A stretch of DNA of 22,094 nucleotides from ZC4RG30 sp040508085 (GTDB taxonomy: Bacteria > Pseudomonadota > Gammaproteobacteria > Steroidobacterales > Steroidobacteraceae). The DNA lies in the NCBI GenBank assembly GCA_040508085.1, contig JBEVNO010000028.1:1-22094 (forward strand), written 5' to 3'. Positions 7,540 through 15,934 of this stretch are shown here, in pieces (position 1 is the stretch's first letter; every line of letters begins with the position of its first letter). Both the position numbers and the translations under genes were made by a program. The notes below the pieces were generated by a model, which was not told where the DNA came from, did no database searches, and worked only from the letters and a program-made list of their open reading frames with translations.

Positions 7540-8780
7540 GCGGCGAGTTGAAGGTAGAGGGCGTCGGCAAGGCGTACCGTGTATGGCGCAGCGAGTGGCT
7601 GCGCGCTGCGCGCTGGTTCGGGATGCCCACCCGGCCACGCGAGGAGACCTGGGTGCTCAGGGATGTGTCCTTCTCCATTGCACCCGGTGAAGCGGTGGGT
7701 GTGATCGGACAGAACGGCGCGGGCAAGAGTACGTTGCTCAAACTCATCACCGGCACGGCGCAGCCCACCGAAGGCCAGGTGACACGGACAGGCCGGGTCG
7801 CGGCGATCCTCGAGCTCGGCATGGGCTTCAACCCCGACCTCACCGGGCGCCAGAACGCCTTCCATTCCGCGGGGCTCATGGGGTATTCCCAAGAGCAGAT
7901 CGCGCAGGCGATGCAGGGAATCGAGGATTTCGCCGAGGTCGGTGACTATTTCGACCAGCCGGTGCGGACCTATTCCAGCGGCATGCAGGTGCGCGTGGCC
8001 TTCGCGGTGGCGACGGCATTCACGCCTGACCTGCTGATCGTCGATGAAGCACTGGCCGTGGGTGACAGCTACTTCCAGCACAAGAGCTTTGATCGCATGC
8101 GGCGCTTCCGCGAGGAAGGTACCTCGATCATGCTCGTGTCGCACAGCCCTGGCGACGTCAAGGCGCTGTGCGATCGGGTCATCCTTCTCGACAAGGGCCG
8201 CGTGCTCAGGGATGGCGCCCCGGATGAGGTCATCGATTACTACAACGCCCTGATTGCGCGAAAGGAAAACGAGCAGCTCACCGTGGAGCAGCGGCGCGAC
8301 AAGTCCGGGTGGGTGATGACCCGCAGCGGAAGTGGCAAGGTGGTCGCGCGCAAGCTTCGGCTGGTGGATGCCCACACGGGTGATGATGTCGCGCTCGCGA
8401 CCGTCGGCCAGCGCTTGAGGCTGGTGCTGGAGGCCGAAGCGCATGACGCGATCCCCAGCCTGGTGCTGGGTTTCATGCTGCGCGACAAGCAGGGCCACGT
8501 GGTCTGGGGGAGCAACACATGGCATACCGGCCAGGTCCAGCGTGACATCGCGGCCGGTGAGTGCGTGCGTTACTCGCTGGAGTTCACCTGCCGGCTCGGC
8601 CCGGGCTCATACTCGGTTTCCCCCGCATTGGTAAGCACCGAAACGCATCTGGTGGACAACTACGAATGGGTGGACAACCTCCTCGTGTTCGAAGTGATGA
8701 ATGCTGGCCAACCCCTCTTTATCGGCAGTAACTGGCTCGACGCGTCGTTCGCGGTCGAGCGCGACGCCGTTGAACGCTGA
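7536..8780 (+). CDS. wzt: Wzt, O-polysaccharide ABC transporter ATPase with C-terminal carbohydrate-binding domain
   Basis: 414 aa. The ATPase domain covers about 1-240: Walker A GQNGAGKST at about 58-66, a Q-loop region before residue 110, signature YSSGMQVRV at about 146-154, Walker B LLIVDEALAVGD at about 166-177 and H-loop VSHS at about 201-204. The extra domain at about 255-405 (LRLVDAHTGDDV, LGFMLRDKQGHVVWGSNTW, FTCRLGPGSYSVSPALVS) is the Wzt C-terminal beta-sandwich that in E. coli O8/O9a recognises the finished chain end. This makes a chain-terminated polymer likely, and the neighbouring FkbM gene is the candidate terminator. The start overlaps the wzm stop (ATGA). Confidence 0.93.
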   Translation: MSGELKVEGVGKAYRVWRSEWLRAARWFGMPTRPREETWVLRDVSFSIAPGEAVGVIGQNGAGKSTLLKLITGTAQPTEGQVTRTGRVAAILELGMGFNPDLTGRQNAFHSAGLMGYSQEQIAQAMQGIEDFAEVGDYFDQPVRTYSSGMQVRVAFAVATAFTPDLLIVDEALAVGDSYFQHKSFDRMRRFREEGTSIMLVSHSPGDVKALCDRVILLDKGRVLRDGAPDEVIDYYNALIARKENEQLTVEQRRDKSGWVMTRSGSGKVVARKLRLVDAHTGDDVALATVGQRLRLVLEAEAHDAIPSLVLGFMLRDKQGHVVWGSNTWHTGQVQRDIAAGECVRYSLEFTCRLGPGSYSVSPALVSTETHLVDNYEWVDNLLVFEVMNAGQPLFIGSNWLDASFAVERDAVER

Positions 8781-8797
8781 CGGCACCAGGAAAAAGC

Positions 8798-10240
8798 ATG
8801 TTCAATCTGATTTCCTACGCCCAGAACTTTGAAGACGTCATCCTGTGGCGCGCTTTGGGCCATATCGAGCAGGGACGCTACATCGATGTCGGCGCACAGA
8901 GCCCCGACGAACATTCGGTCAGCCGGCTCTTCTACGACAAGGGCTGGCGTGGCGTGCACGTCGAGCCGACCCAGCATTACTCCACCCTGCTGCGCGAGCG
9001 GCGGCCCGATGAGCAGGTCCTGCAGGCGGCCGTCAGTGATGCGCGGGGCGAGCTGCGCTTCTTCGACATCACCGATACCGGGCTGAGCACCACGGATGAG
9101 GCCATCGCGGCCTCGCACCGTGAGGCGGGGTTCGACGTGCATGAAGTGCGCGTCCCGGCGATCACGCTGGATGACGTCATCGAAGAGGGCGGTCCCGGTG
9201 ACGTGCACTGGCTCAAGATCGATGTGGAGGGCGCAGAGTTCCAGGTGGTCGCCGGTTGGCAGGGCGATCGCCGGCCGTGGCTGCTGGTGATCGAGAGCAC
9301 GCGGCCGCTGAGCCCCGAGCCCAGCCACCAGCAATGGGAGCCGTTGGTCCTGCAGAAGGGCTATGAGTTTGCCTACTTCGATGGCCTCAACCGCTTCTAT
9401 GTGAGCAATGAGCATCCGGAGCTGAAAGCCGCACTGACATGCGGGCCCAACGTGTTCGATGCGTTCGTGCTCTCGCCCGACTCGACCTTCTGCGCGGCCG
9501 CGAATGCGGTTGCGGCCGAGCGACAGGCTGCGATGCATGCCACGATCCACGGGCTTCACGGCAGTGTCGAAGAGATGAGCGCGCGCACGGCGGCGATCGA
9601 GGCTGAGCGTGTGTCGGCGATCGAGGAAGCGCAAGGCCTGCGTGCGCAGGCCGAGGCGCTGCGCCAGGAGCTGGACGCGCAGACGGCCGAGGCCCAGGTT
9701 CTTCGTGGCGACGTCGCGACGCTCCAGCATGAAGTGAGCGTTCTGTCAGAGGCGATGGAGGCCTACAAGGAAGACTTCGAGCTTGCGCGTGGGCAGACCC
9801 ACTCCGAGCGGGGCGAGGTCGTGCGCCGGGATCACGAACTGGCCGCCGAGCGTGAGCTCATCCAGCAACTGCTGAACAGCAAGTCGTGGCGCATCACCCG
9901 TCCGCTGCGCACGTTCTCCGGCTTCGCGCAGCGGTCCAGGACGTCGCCGAAGGATGTCCTGCGCGAGACGACCGTGGGCGCCATGCGCGCGGTGCTTGCA
10001 CGCCCCCTGCTCGGGCGCTGGGTCAACCAGTGCGTGAAGCTGGTTCCGCCGCTTCACGAGCGGCTGAGGTTGCTCGCCAGCCACCGGGGCATGGTCGCCC
10101 CGCTGCCCCAGGTTGCGGTCGTTACCGCGCTTGGGCAGGTGACGAATTTTGATGGCGACGAAGATGATCAGCGCCTTTCCGCCCGCGCACGCTGGATCCA
10201 CGCCCAGCTGCGCGCTGCACAGTCCAGACAGGAAGTTTGA
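8798..10240 (+). CDS. FkbM-type methyltransferase with long coiled coil; candidate chain terminator
   Basis: 480 aa. Residues 1-230 form an FkbM-like SAM-dependent methyltransferase: YIDVGAQSPDEHSVSRLFY at about 28-46 (SAM site), GVHVEPTQHY at about 52-61 and LKIDVEGAEFQVV at about 139-151. Residues about 235-355 are a heptad-rich coiled coil (RAQAEALRQELDAQTAEAQV). The tail at 355-480 carries SKSWRITRPLRTF and a basic/hydrophobic stretch that could touch the membrane. A methyltransferase joined to a coiled coil beside wzm/wzt with a carbohydrate-binding Wzt recalls WbdD of E. coli O9a, which caps and measures the chain. This protein is of a different methyltransferase family and shows no kinase domain, so the role is inference. 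CAGGAAA precedes the ATG. The next gene starts two bases after the stop. Confidence 0.8.
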   Translation: MFNLISYAQNFEDVILWRALGHIEQGRYIDVGAQSPDEHSVSRLFYDKGWRGVHVEPTQHYSTLLRERRPDEQVLQAAVSDARGELRFFDITDTGLSTTDEAIAASHREAGFDVHEVRVPAITLDDVIEEGGPGDVHWLKIDVEGAEFQVVAGWQGDRRPWLLVIESTRPLSPEPSHQQWEPLVLQKGYEFAYFDGLNRFYVSNEHPELKAALTCGPNVFDAFVLSPDSTFCAAANAVAAERQAAMHATIHGLHGSVEEMSARTAAIEAERVSAIEEAQGLRAQAEALRQELDAQTAEAQVLRGDVATLQHEVSVLSEAMEAYKEDFELARGQTHSERGEVVRRDHELAAERELIQQLLNSKSWRITRPLRTFSGFAQRSRTSPKDVLRETTVGAMRAVLARPLLGRWVNQCVKLVPPLHERLRLLASHRGMVAPLPQVAVVTALGQVTNFDGDEDDQRLSARARWIHAQLRAAQSRQEV

Positions 10241-10242
10241 GC

Positions 10243-12762
10243 ATGCGTATCGTTATTGACCTGCAAGGCGCGCAGTCGGAGAGCCGCTACCGCGGTATCG
10301 GCCGATACAGCCTTTCGCTCGCCCTGGCTGTTGCACGCGACAATCGTGGCCACGACGTCCACATCGTGCTCAACGGCGCGTTTGCCGACACCATTGCGAC
10401 CATTCGCAAGGCGTTCGAGGGATTGCTTGCGCCGGGAAACATCCATGTATGGCACGTGCCTCTGCCCGTTCATGGCATGGACCGTTCAAACGTCGATCGC
10501 ATCCGCGATGCCGAGATCATCCGCGAGGCGGCCATCGCGGCGCTGTCGCCGGATGTCGTGCATCTGTCGAGCCTCTTCGAAGGGTACGGCGACAACTCCG
10601 TCACCAGCGTGGGCGTTGTGTCGGATGTTCCGACCGTGGTGACGCTCTACGATCTCATTCCGCTGATGAATCCAGCGACCTACCTGGATCCCGTTCCTCC
10701 GTACCGGATGTACTACGAGGAAAAGCTCGCCGATCTGCGCCGTGCGGATGCGCTGGTGGCCATTTCACAGAGCGCCGCGGATGAGGCCCGCGATGTGCTG
10801 GGCTTCGATCGCGACAAGGTCTTCAATATCTCCGGCGCCTGCGACGACGTCTTCAAGCCGTTGCCGAAGGACTCCATCACGCTGCGCAGGGTGAAGGAGA
10901 AGTACGGCATTGCGACCGACTTCATCCTGTACACCGGCGGCTCGGACAACCGCAAGAACCTGGTGCGGCTGGTGCAGGCCTACGCGGGCCTCGAGCCCCG
11001 GCAGCGCAGCATGCTCAGGCTGGTGATGGCCGGCCGCATGCACGGTCCCCACATCGAGGAGTTGATGGCCCTGGGTGCCGCCTCCGGGCTGCGGCCGGAA
11101 GAGCTGATCTTTACCGGCTATGTGTCCGACCGCGACCTCGTCGCGCTCTACAACCGCTGCCGGTTCTTCGTGTTTCCTTCCTGGCACGAGGGCTTCGGCC
11201 TGCCCGTGCTGGAAGCCATGAACTGCGGTGCGGCCGTGCTCGCCTCCGATGCGTCGAGCATCCGCGAGATCGCCACGCGCAAGGACGCGATGTTCGATCC
11301 GATGGACGTGGCGTCCATCCGCGATTGCATGGCACGCCACCTGGATGATGAGGCGGCGCTGGCAGACCTGCGGGAATACGCGCTGACGCGCGGCGCGCAG
11401 TTCTCATGGCCGCTGGTGGCCGCGGCACTGCTGGATGCGTGCGAGACCGTGCATGCCGGACACAAGGCCAAGGTGGTATCTGCCGACCGGATCCTGTTGG
11501 ATGCGACCACCGCGTTGGCCGCCAGGGCCGATCGGGAGCCGTCCAGTACGCTGGCACTGTCCGATGCGCTGGACCGATCCATTCGCCCGATGCAGCGCCA
11601 GTTGCTGGTGGACGTATCCGAGCTGGCCGCGCACGACCATCGGACCGGCATCCAGCGCGTCACGCGCGCGGTCGTCTCCGAATGGATGGCCAACCCGCCG
11701 GCCGGGTACCGGGTCCAGCTCATCCGGATCGACCGCGCTTCACGCCAGTATGTGTGCGCGAATGAATACATGGGGCAGTTGACTGGCCAGCCGGGCGAAG
11801 ATGGCCCCCTGGTCTGCCATGCCGGCGACGCCTTCCTCGGTCTTGACCTGGTAGGGGATACGGCATCGCTCATCCCGCACTGGTTCGAGTATTTCCGCGC
11901 CACCGGTGTGAGCGTCGCCTTCGTCGTCTACGACATCCTGCCGGTCCGACACCCTGAGTGGTGGCCGTTGGACGGCGGGCGGTATCACGAGCGCTGGCTG
12001 CGCGCGGTGGCCGAGTATTCGGATCGGTTGATCTGCATTTCCGCGGCGGTTGCCGAAGACGTGCGCAGCTGGATGGACCAGAGCCTGCTCGAGCATCGGC
12101 CCGAACTGTCCTGGTTCCACCTGGGGGCGGACATCACCGGCAGCACCCCGAGCAAGGGGCTGCCGGCCGACGGTCCGTCCATCGTGCAGCGGATCAAGGC
12201 CGGAACCAGCTTCCTGATGGTCGGCACCCTGGAGCCGCGCAAAGGCCACGCGCAGGCACTGGCGGCCTTCGAACGGCTGTGGTCGGACGGCGAGGACGCG
12301 ATGTTGGTCATCGTCGGCAAGCGCGGCTGGCTGGTGGATGAGCTGTGCGACCTGATCGCCCGCCACCCCGAGCGCGGCCGACGCCTGTTCTGGCTGGAGG
12401 CCATCAGTGACGAGTATCTGGAGCAGATCTATGCCGCCTCGTCCTGCCTGCTCGCTGCCTCCCAGGGCGAGGGCTTCGGCCTGCCCTTGATCGAAGCGGC
12501 CCAGCTTGGCATGCCGGTCCTGGCACGCGACCTTCCCGTATTCAGGGAGGTTGCGGGTGACCATGCCAGCTACTTCAGCGGTGTGGGCTTCGACGCCCTG
12601 GCCGACGCGGTGGTCGCTTGGATGCGTGCAGAGAAGGCGGGCACGCTGCCCGACATCCAGAAGTTGCAGTGGCTGACCTGGAAAGAGAGCGCCAAGCAGC
12701 TCGAACAGGCCCTGCTGGCGCCTTTGGCGGTGAAAGGGCGGGGCGGGTCCCGTAATGTATGA
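10243..12762 (+). CDS. Double-domain GT4 glycosyltransferase (two GT-B modules)
   Basis: 839 aa, WbdA/WbpY-like in layout. Module one (about 1-405): MRIVIDLQGAQSESRYRGIGR, SDNRKN at about 234-239 and EX7E motif EGFGLPVLE at about 316-324. Module two (about 453-830): LLVDVSELAAHDHRTGIQR, EPRKGH at about 664-669 and EGFGLPLIE at about 743-751. Both modules keep the donor-site residues, so both may be active and could make two different linkages of the repeat. The substrate is probably GDP-D-rhamnose made by the following gmd/rmd. AGGAAG lies seven bases before the ATG at 10243. A TTG at 10237 is in frame but has no spacing for that site. A strong hairpin overlaps its stop codon. Confidence 0.88.
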   Translation: MRIVIDLQGAQSESRYRGIGRYSLSLALAVARDNRGHDVHIVLNGAFADTIATIRKAFEGLLAPGNIHVWHVPLPVHGMDRSNVDRIRDAEIIREAAIAALSPDVVHLSSLFEGYGDNSVTSVGVVSDVPTVVTLYDLIPLMNPATYLDPVPPYRMYYEEKLADLRRADALVAISQSAADEARDVLGFDRDKVFNISGACDDVFKPLPKDSITLRRVKEKYGIATDFILYTGGSDNRKNLVRLVQAYAGLEPRQRSMLRLVMAGRMHGPHIEELMALGAASGLRPEELIFTGYVSDRDLVALYNRCRFFVFPSWHEGFGLPVLEAMNCGAAVLASDASSIREIATRKDAMFDPMDVASIRDCMARHLDDEAALADLREYALTRGAQFSWPLVAAALLDACETVHAGHKAKVVSADRILLDATTALAARADREPSSTLALSDALDRSIRPMQRQLLVDVSELAAHDHRTGIQRVTRAVVSEWMANPPAGYRVQLIRIDRASRQYVCANEYMGQLTGQPGEDGPLVCHAGDAFLGLDLVGDTASLIPHWFEYFRATGVSVAFVVYDILPVRHPEWWPLDGGRYHERWLRAVAEYSDRLICISAAVAEDVRSWMDQSLLEHRPELSWFHLGADITGSTPSKGLPADGPSIVQRIKAGTSFLMVGTLEPRKGHAQALAAFERLWSDGEDAMLVIVGKRGWLVDELCDLIARHPERGRRLFWLEAISDEYLEQIYAASSCLLAASQGEGFGLPLIEAAQLGMPVLARDLPVFREVAGDHASYFSGVGFDALADAVVAWMRAEKAGTLPDIQKLQWLTWKESAKQLEQALLAPLAVKGRGGSRNV

Positions 12763-12793
12763 TCCGGCCCTGTTGACAGGGACGGGGGCCCGC
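12743..12793 (+). other. Branched stem-loop spanning the glycosyltransferase stop and the gap before gmd
   Basis: GCGGGTCCC (12743-12751) pairs with GGGGCCCGC (12785-12793) over nine positions with one G-U pair. Inside it CCCTG (12768-12772) pairs with CAGGG (12777-12781) around TTGA. No T-run follows. It could protect an upstream mRNA segment or slow transcription between the assembly genes and gmd. Confidence 0.4.
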
Positions 12794-12875
12794 AGGGGAC
12801 CAGTCATGGAACGGCCACCACGCGCCCGCGAGCCGCAGCATCGCGGCGTCATTATCAAACAAGAGTGAAGGAACT

Positions 12876-13916
12876 ATGAGCAGCAAGAAGGCGATCATTA
12901 CCGGTATCACCGGGCAGGACGGTGCGTATTTGGCCCAGCTCCTGCTGGAGAAGGGCTATGAGGTCCATGGCACCTATCGCCGCACGAGCTCGGTGAACTT
13001 CTGGCGCATGGACGAGTTGGGGGTCACCCGGCATCCGAACCTGCATCTGGTCGAGTACGACCTCACCGACCTTGGCACCACGATGGCGATGGTGCAGAAG
13101 ATCCAGCCGGACGAGATCTACAACCTGGCCGCGCAGAGCTTCGTCGGCGTGAGCTTCGAGCAGCCCTCCACCACGGCGCAGATCACCGGCGTGGGTGCGC
13201 TGAACCTGCTCGAGGCGATCCGCCTGCTGAATCCGAAGATCCGCTTCTATCAGGCCTCGACCTCGGAAATGTTCGGGAAAGTCCAGGCCGTGCCGCAGAA
13301 GGAAGACACGCCGTTCTATCCGCGCAGCCCGTACGGTGTCGCCAAGCTCTACGCACACTGGATCACGGTCAACTACCGCGAGAGTTACAACATCTTCGGT
13401 TCCAGCGGCATCCTGTTCAACCACGAGAGCCCCCTGCGCGGCCGCGAGTTCGTGACGCGCAAGATCACCGACTCCGTGGCCAAGATCAAACTGGGCCAGC
13501 TTGATGTGCTGGAGCTCGGCAATCTGGATGCAAAGCGCGACTGGGGTTTTGCCAAGGAGTATGTCGAGGGAATGTGGCGGATGCTGCAGGCCGACGAACC
13601 GGATACGTTCGTGCTCGCCACCAACCGCACCGAGACGGTCCGTGATTTTGTCACGATGGCGTTCAAGGGCGCCGGTATCGATGTCGAATTCCGCGGCAGC
13701 GACATCAATGAAACGGCGGTCGATACCGCGACGGGCAAGACGCTGGTTCGCATCAACGAGAAGTTCCACCGACCGGCGGAAGTGGACCTGCTGATCGGTG
13801 ATCCCGAAAAGGCCGAGCGCATTCTCGGCTGGAAGCCACAGACCACGCTGGAGGCCCTGTGCCAGATGATGGTCGAGGCGGACCTCAAGAGGAATGAGCG
13901 TGGCTTCTCGTTCTGA
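12876..13916 (+). CDS. gmd: GDP-mannose 4,6-dehydratase
   Basis: 346 aa extended SDR that converts GDP-D-mannose to GDP-4-keto-6-deoxy-D-mannose with bound NADP. The nucleotide motif GITGQDG lies at about 10-16, typical TYRRTSSVNFWR at about 33-44, the catalytic Thr/Ser-Glu in ASTSEMFG at about 127-134, the YxxxK pair in SPYGVAK (Y153, K157), and FNHESPLRG at about 181-189 is a Gmd signature. GAAGGA lies four bases before the ATG. It overlaps the rmd gene by 23 bases, so the two steps to GDP-rhamnose are coupled. A 113-bp gap separates it from the glycosyltransferase upstream. Confidence 0.96.
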   Translation: MSSKKAIITGITGQDGAYLAQLLLEKGYEVHGTYRRTSSVNFWRMDELGVTRHPNLHLVEYDLTDLGTTMAMVQKIQPDEIYNLAAQSFVGVSFEQPSTTAQITGVGALNLLEAIRLLNPKIRFYQASTSEMFGKVQAVPQKEDTPFYPRSPYGVAKLYAHWITVNYRESYNIFGSSGILFNHESPLRGREFVTRKITDSVAKIKLGQLDVLELGNLDAKRDWGFAKEYVEGMWRMLQADEPDTFVLATNRTETVRDFVTMAFKGAGIDVEFRGSDINETAVDTATGKTLVRINEKFHRPAEVDLLIGDPEKAERILGWKPQTTLEALCQMMVEADLKRNERGFSF

Positions 13917-14847
13917 TCTCGCCCACAAGCGGGTCCTGGTGACGGGAGCGTCCGGTTTTACCGGGCGCTACATGGTGGCCGAGCTTCAGTCCCAGCAGTG
14001 CCATGTCATCGCGGTAGGCTCGCAGGGCGGGGTGCCCGGCGCGGATGAATCGCATCTCGCTGACCTGCGCGACGCGCAGGCGCTGACGGCCCTGGTCCAG
14101 GCGACGCGGCCCGATGTCATCGTGCATCTGGCTGCGCTGGCCTTTGTCGGCCATGGCAGCGTGGAAGAGTTCTACAGCGTCAACCTGATGGGAACGCGAA
14201 ACCTGCTTTCAGCGGTGGAGCAGGCAGGGCTGGCGCTGGATCGCGTATTGCTGGCAAGCAGCGCGAACGTCTACGGCAATGCGGCTGCAGGGGTGCTGGA
14301 TGAAAGTACCCCGCCTGCACCGGCCAACGATTACGCGGTCAGCAAGCTGGCGATGGAGTATGTCGCCGGGCTGTGGAAGGAGCGGCTGCCGATCACGATC
14401 GTGCGTCCGTTCAATTACACCGGCGTTGGCCAGGCAGAGCAGTTCCTTGTCCCGAAGATCGTGTCCCACTTTGCCCGTCGAGCGCCCCTGCTCGAGCTCG
14501 GCAACCTGGAGGTATCCCGGGATTTCGGCGACGTCCGCGCGGTGGTGTCGGCCTATCGGCAGTTGCTTGAGACGCCCGAGGCGACCGGCCAGGTGGTGAA
14601 TGTGTGCTCCGGTCGCGGCCACACCCTGACCGAGATCCTGGCCCTGTGTGAAACCCTCAGCGGCCACTCCCTGGACGTGCGGGTAAACCCTGCGTTCGTG
14701 CGGGCCAACGAAGTGAAGGTCCTGCTCGGAGATAACCGCCGCCTGCTCGACCTGATCGGCAGTTGGAACAGCCCGCCCTTGGAGCAGACGCTTGCCTGGA
14801 TGCTGCAGGCAGCGGCCCCCGGCGCACCGGTCGGCGGACCCGGCTGA
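13894..14847 (+). CDS. rmd: GDP-6-deoxy-D-mannose (GDP-4-keto-6-deoxy-D-mannose) reductase
   Basis: 317 aa SDR that reduces the Gmd product at C4 to GDP-D-rhamnose. The NAD(P) motif GASGFTG lies at about 18-24, VHLAALAFVGHGS at about 77-89, SSANVYGNA at about 122-130 and the YxxxK pair in NDYAVSK (Y147, K151). The FVGHGS and ANVYG wording fits Rmd rather than GDP-fucose synthase (Fcl/WcaG). It starts inside the end of gmd with AAGAGG five bases upstream. Together with gmd this supports a D-rhamnose polymer such as the A-band-type rhamnans of pseudomonads and xanthomonads. Confidence 0.9.
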   Translation: MSVASRSDLAHKRVLVTGASGFTGRYMVAELQSQQCHVIAVGSQGGVPGADESHLADLRDAQALTALVQATRPDVIVHLAALAFVGHGSVEEFYSVNLMGTRNLLSAVEQAGLALDRVLLASSANVYGNAAAGVLDESTPPAPANDYAVSKLAMEYVAGLWKERLPITIVRPFNYTGVGQAEQFLVPKIVSHFARRAPLLELGNLEVSRDFGDVRAVVSAYRQLLETPEATGQVVNVCSGRGHTLTEILALCETLSGHSLDVRVNPAFVRANEVKVLLGDNRRLLDLIGSWNSPPLEQTLAWMLQAAAPGAPVGGPG

Positions 14848-14972
14848 GCACCGGCGCCTCGCACGCTCGTGCGGCGAAACTCGCTTACAATTGCTTAACT
14901 AACAGGGGGGCGGTTCCACGGCATGCCCACGGCATGCTGGCCGCTCACCGCTGATCCCGAGGATAGGGTTGC
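14848..14972. other. 125-bp gap between rmd and the UDP-glucuronate decarboxylase gene with two hairpins
   Basis: A hairpin CGCAC/GTGCG (14860-14864 with 14869-14873, loop GCTC) lies just after the rmd stop without a T-run. TACAAT at 14886-14891 resembles a -10 box but lacks a good -35. A tandem 11-bp repeat follows at 14916-14937. A new transcript for the xylose/decoration genes could start here, but the promoter is not convincing. Confidence 0.35.
14916..14937. repeat. Perfect tandem duplication of an 11-bp unit that also forms a hairpin
   Basis: CCACGGCATGC is repeated twice without a gap. The duplication creates GCATGCC (14921-14927) and GGCATGC (14931-14937), a 7-bp stem with a three-base loop. 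It sits 35 bp before the UDP-glucuronate decarboxylase start. It may be a slippage product, or a transcription or translation control element. Confidence 0.6.
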
Positions 14973-15923
14973 ATGTCTGACAATCAACAACGCGTATTGG
15001 TTACTGGTGGCGCCGGCTTCCTGGGATCCCATCTCTGTGACCGTCTGATTGCAGCGGGCCACGATGTCCTCTGCGTGGACAATTTCTATACCGGCAGCAA
15101 GAACAACGTCGAAGGGTTGATCGGGCACAAGCATTTCGAACTGATGCGCCACGACGTCACGTTCCCGCTTTACGTCGAAGTCGATCGCATCTTCAATCTG
15201 GCCTGCCCGGCGTCGCCGGTGCATTACCAGTACGATCCGGTGCAGACGACCAAGACCAGCGTGCACGGCGCGATCAACATGCTCGGCCTGGCCAAGCGCG
15301 TGGGCGCCCGCATCCTGCAGGCGAGCACCAGCGAAGTCTACGGGGATCCGGAGATCCACCCGCAGGTGGAAGGCTACTGGGGACGCGTGAATCCGATCGG
15401 TATCCGCAGCTGCTACGACGAAGGCAAGCGCTGCGCTGAAACCCTGTTCTTCGATTACTGGCGGCAGCACCAGCTGGAAATCAAGGTCATGCGTATCTTC
15501 AACACGTATGGTCCCCGCATGCATCCCAACGATGGCCGGGTGGTCAGCAATTTCATCGTGCAGGCCCTGAAGGGCGAGCCGATCACCATCTACGGCGATG
15601 GTACGCAGACGCGCAGCTTCTGCTATGTCGATGACCTCATCGAAGGCATGCTGCGGCTGATGGATTCCCCGGCCGATTTCACCGGCCCGGTCAATATCGG
15701 CAATCCGGGCGAGTTCACCATGCTCGAGCTCGCCGAGACGGTGATCCGCCTGGTCGGGGGAAGCTCGAAGATCGAACACCGCCCCCTGCCTTCGGATGAT
15801 CCGAAGCAGCGTCAGCCGGATATCAGCTTGGCAAAAGCGACATTCGACTGGCAGCCGAAGGTCGCACTCGAGGATGGACTGAAGGAGACCATCTCCTACT
15901 TCCGCCATCGCCTGCAGGCCTGA
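14973..15923 (+). CDS. UDP-glucuronate decarboxylase (UDP-xylose synthase)
   Basis: 316 aa extended SDR that oxidises and decarboxylates UDP-glucuronate to UDP-xylose. The NAD motif GGAGFLG lies at about 12-18, LACPASPVHYQYDP at about 76-89 is typical of UXS, the catalytic ASTSEVYGDP lies at about 117-126, and the family hallmark SCYDEGKR at about 146-153 holds Y148 and K152. RIFNTYGPRMHPNDGRV and RSFCYVDDL complete the family pattern. The hallmark separates it from UDP-glucose 4-epimerase and dTDP-glucose dehydratase. AGGATAGGG precedes the ATG. The donor of its substrate, Ugd, is encoded six genes downstream, so UDP-xylose is the likely product of this locus. Confidence 0.93.
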   Translation: MSDNQQRVLVTGGAGFLGSHLCDRLIAAGHDVLCVDNFYTGSKNNVEGLIGHKHFELMRHDVTFPLYVEVDRIFNLACPASPVHYQYDPVQTTKTSVHGAINMLGLAKRVGARILQASTSEVYGDPEIHPQVEGYWGRVNPIGIRSCYDEGKRCAETLFFDYWRQHQLEIKVMRIFNTYGPRMHPNDGRVVSNFIVQALKGEPITIYGDGTQTRSFCYVDDLIEGMLRLMDSPADFTGPVNIGNPGEFTMLELAETVIRLVGGSSKIEHRPLPSDDPKQRQPDISLAKATFDWQPKVALEDGLKETISYFRHRLQA

Positions 15924-15934
15924 GGGAAGCGAAC

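Noticed and set aside
12758..12763. TATGAT as a -10 box before gmd
   Set aside because: The -35 position is GC-rich and unlike the consensus, and the hexamer lies on the stop codon inside the stem-loop.
12773..12778. Perfect -35 box TTGACA before gmd
   Set aside because: No acceptable -10 hexamer lies 16-18 bases downstream, and the bases belong to the inner hairpin.
14886..14891. TACAAT as a -10 box before the UDP-xylose synthase gene
   Set aside because: No matching -35 at the right distance; kept only as a remark in the gap entry.
12763..14972. JUMPstart/ops element (GGCGGTAG) for RfaH control in the two larger gaps
   Set aside because: Neither gap contains the ops core sequence.
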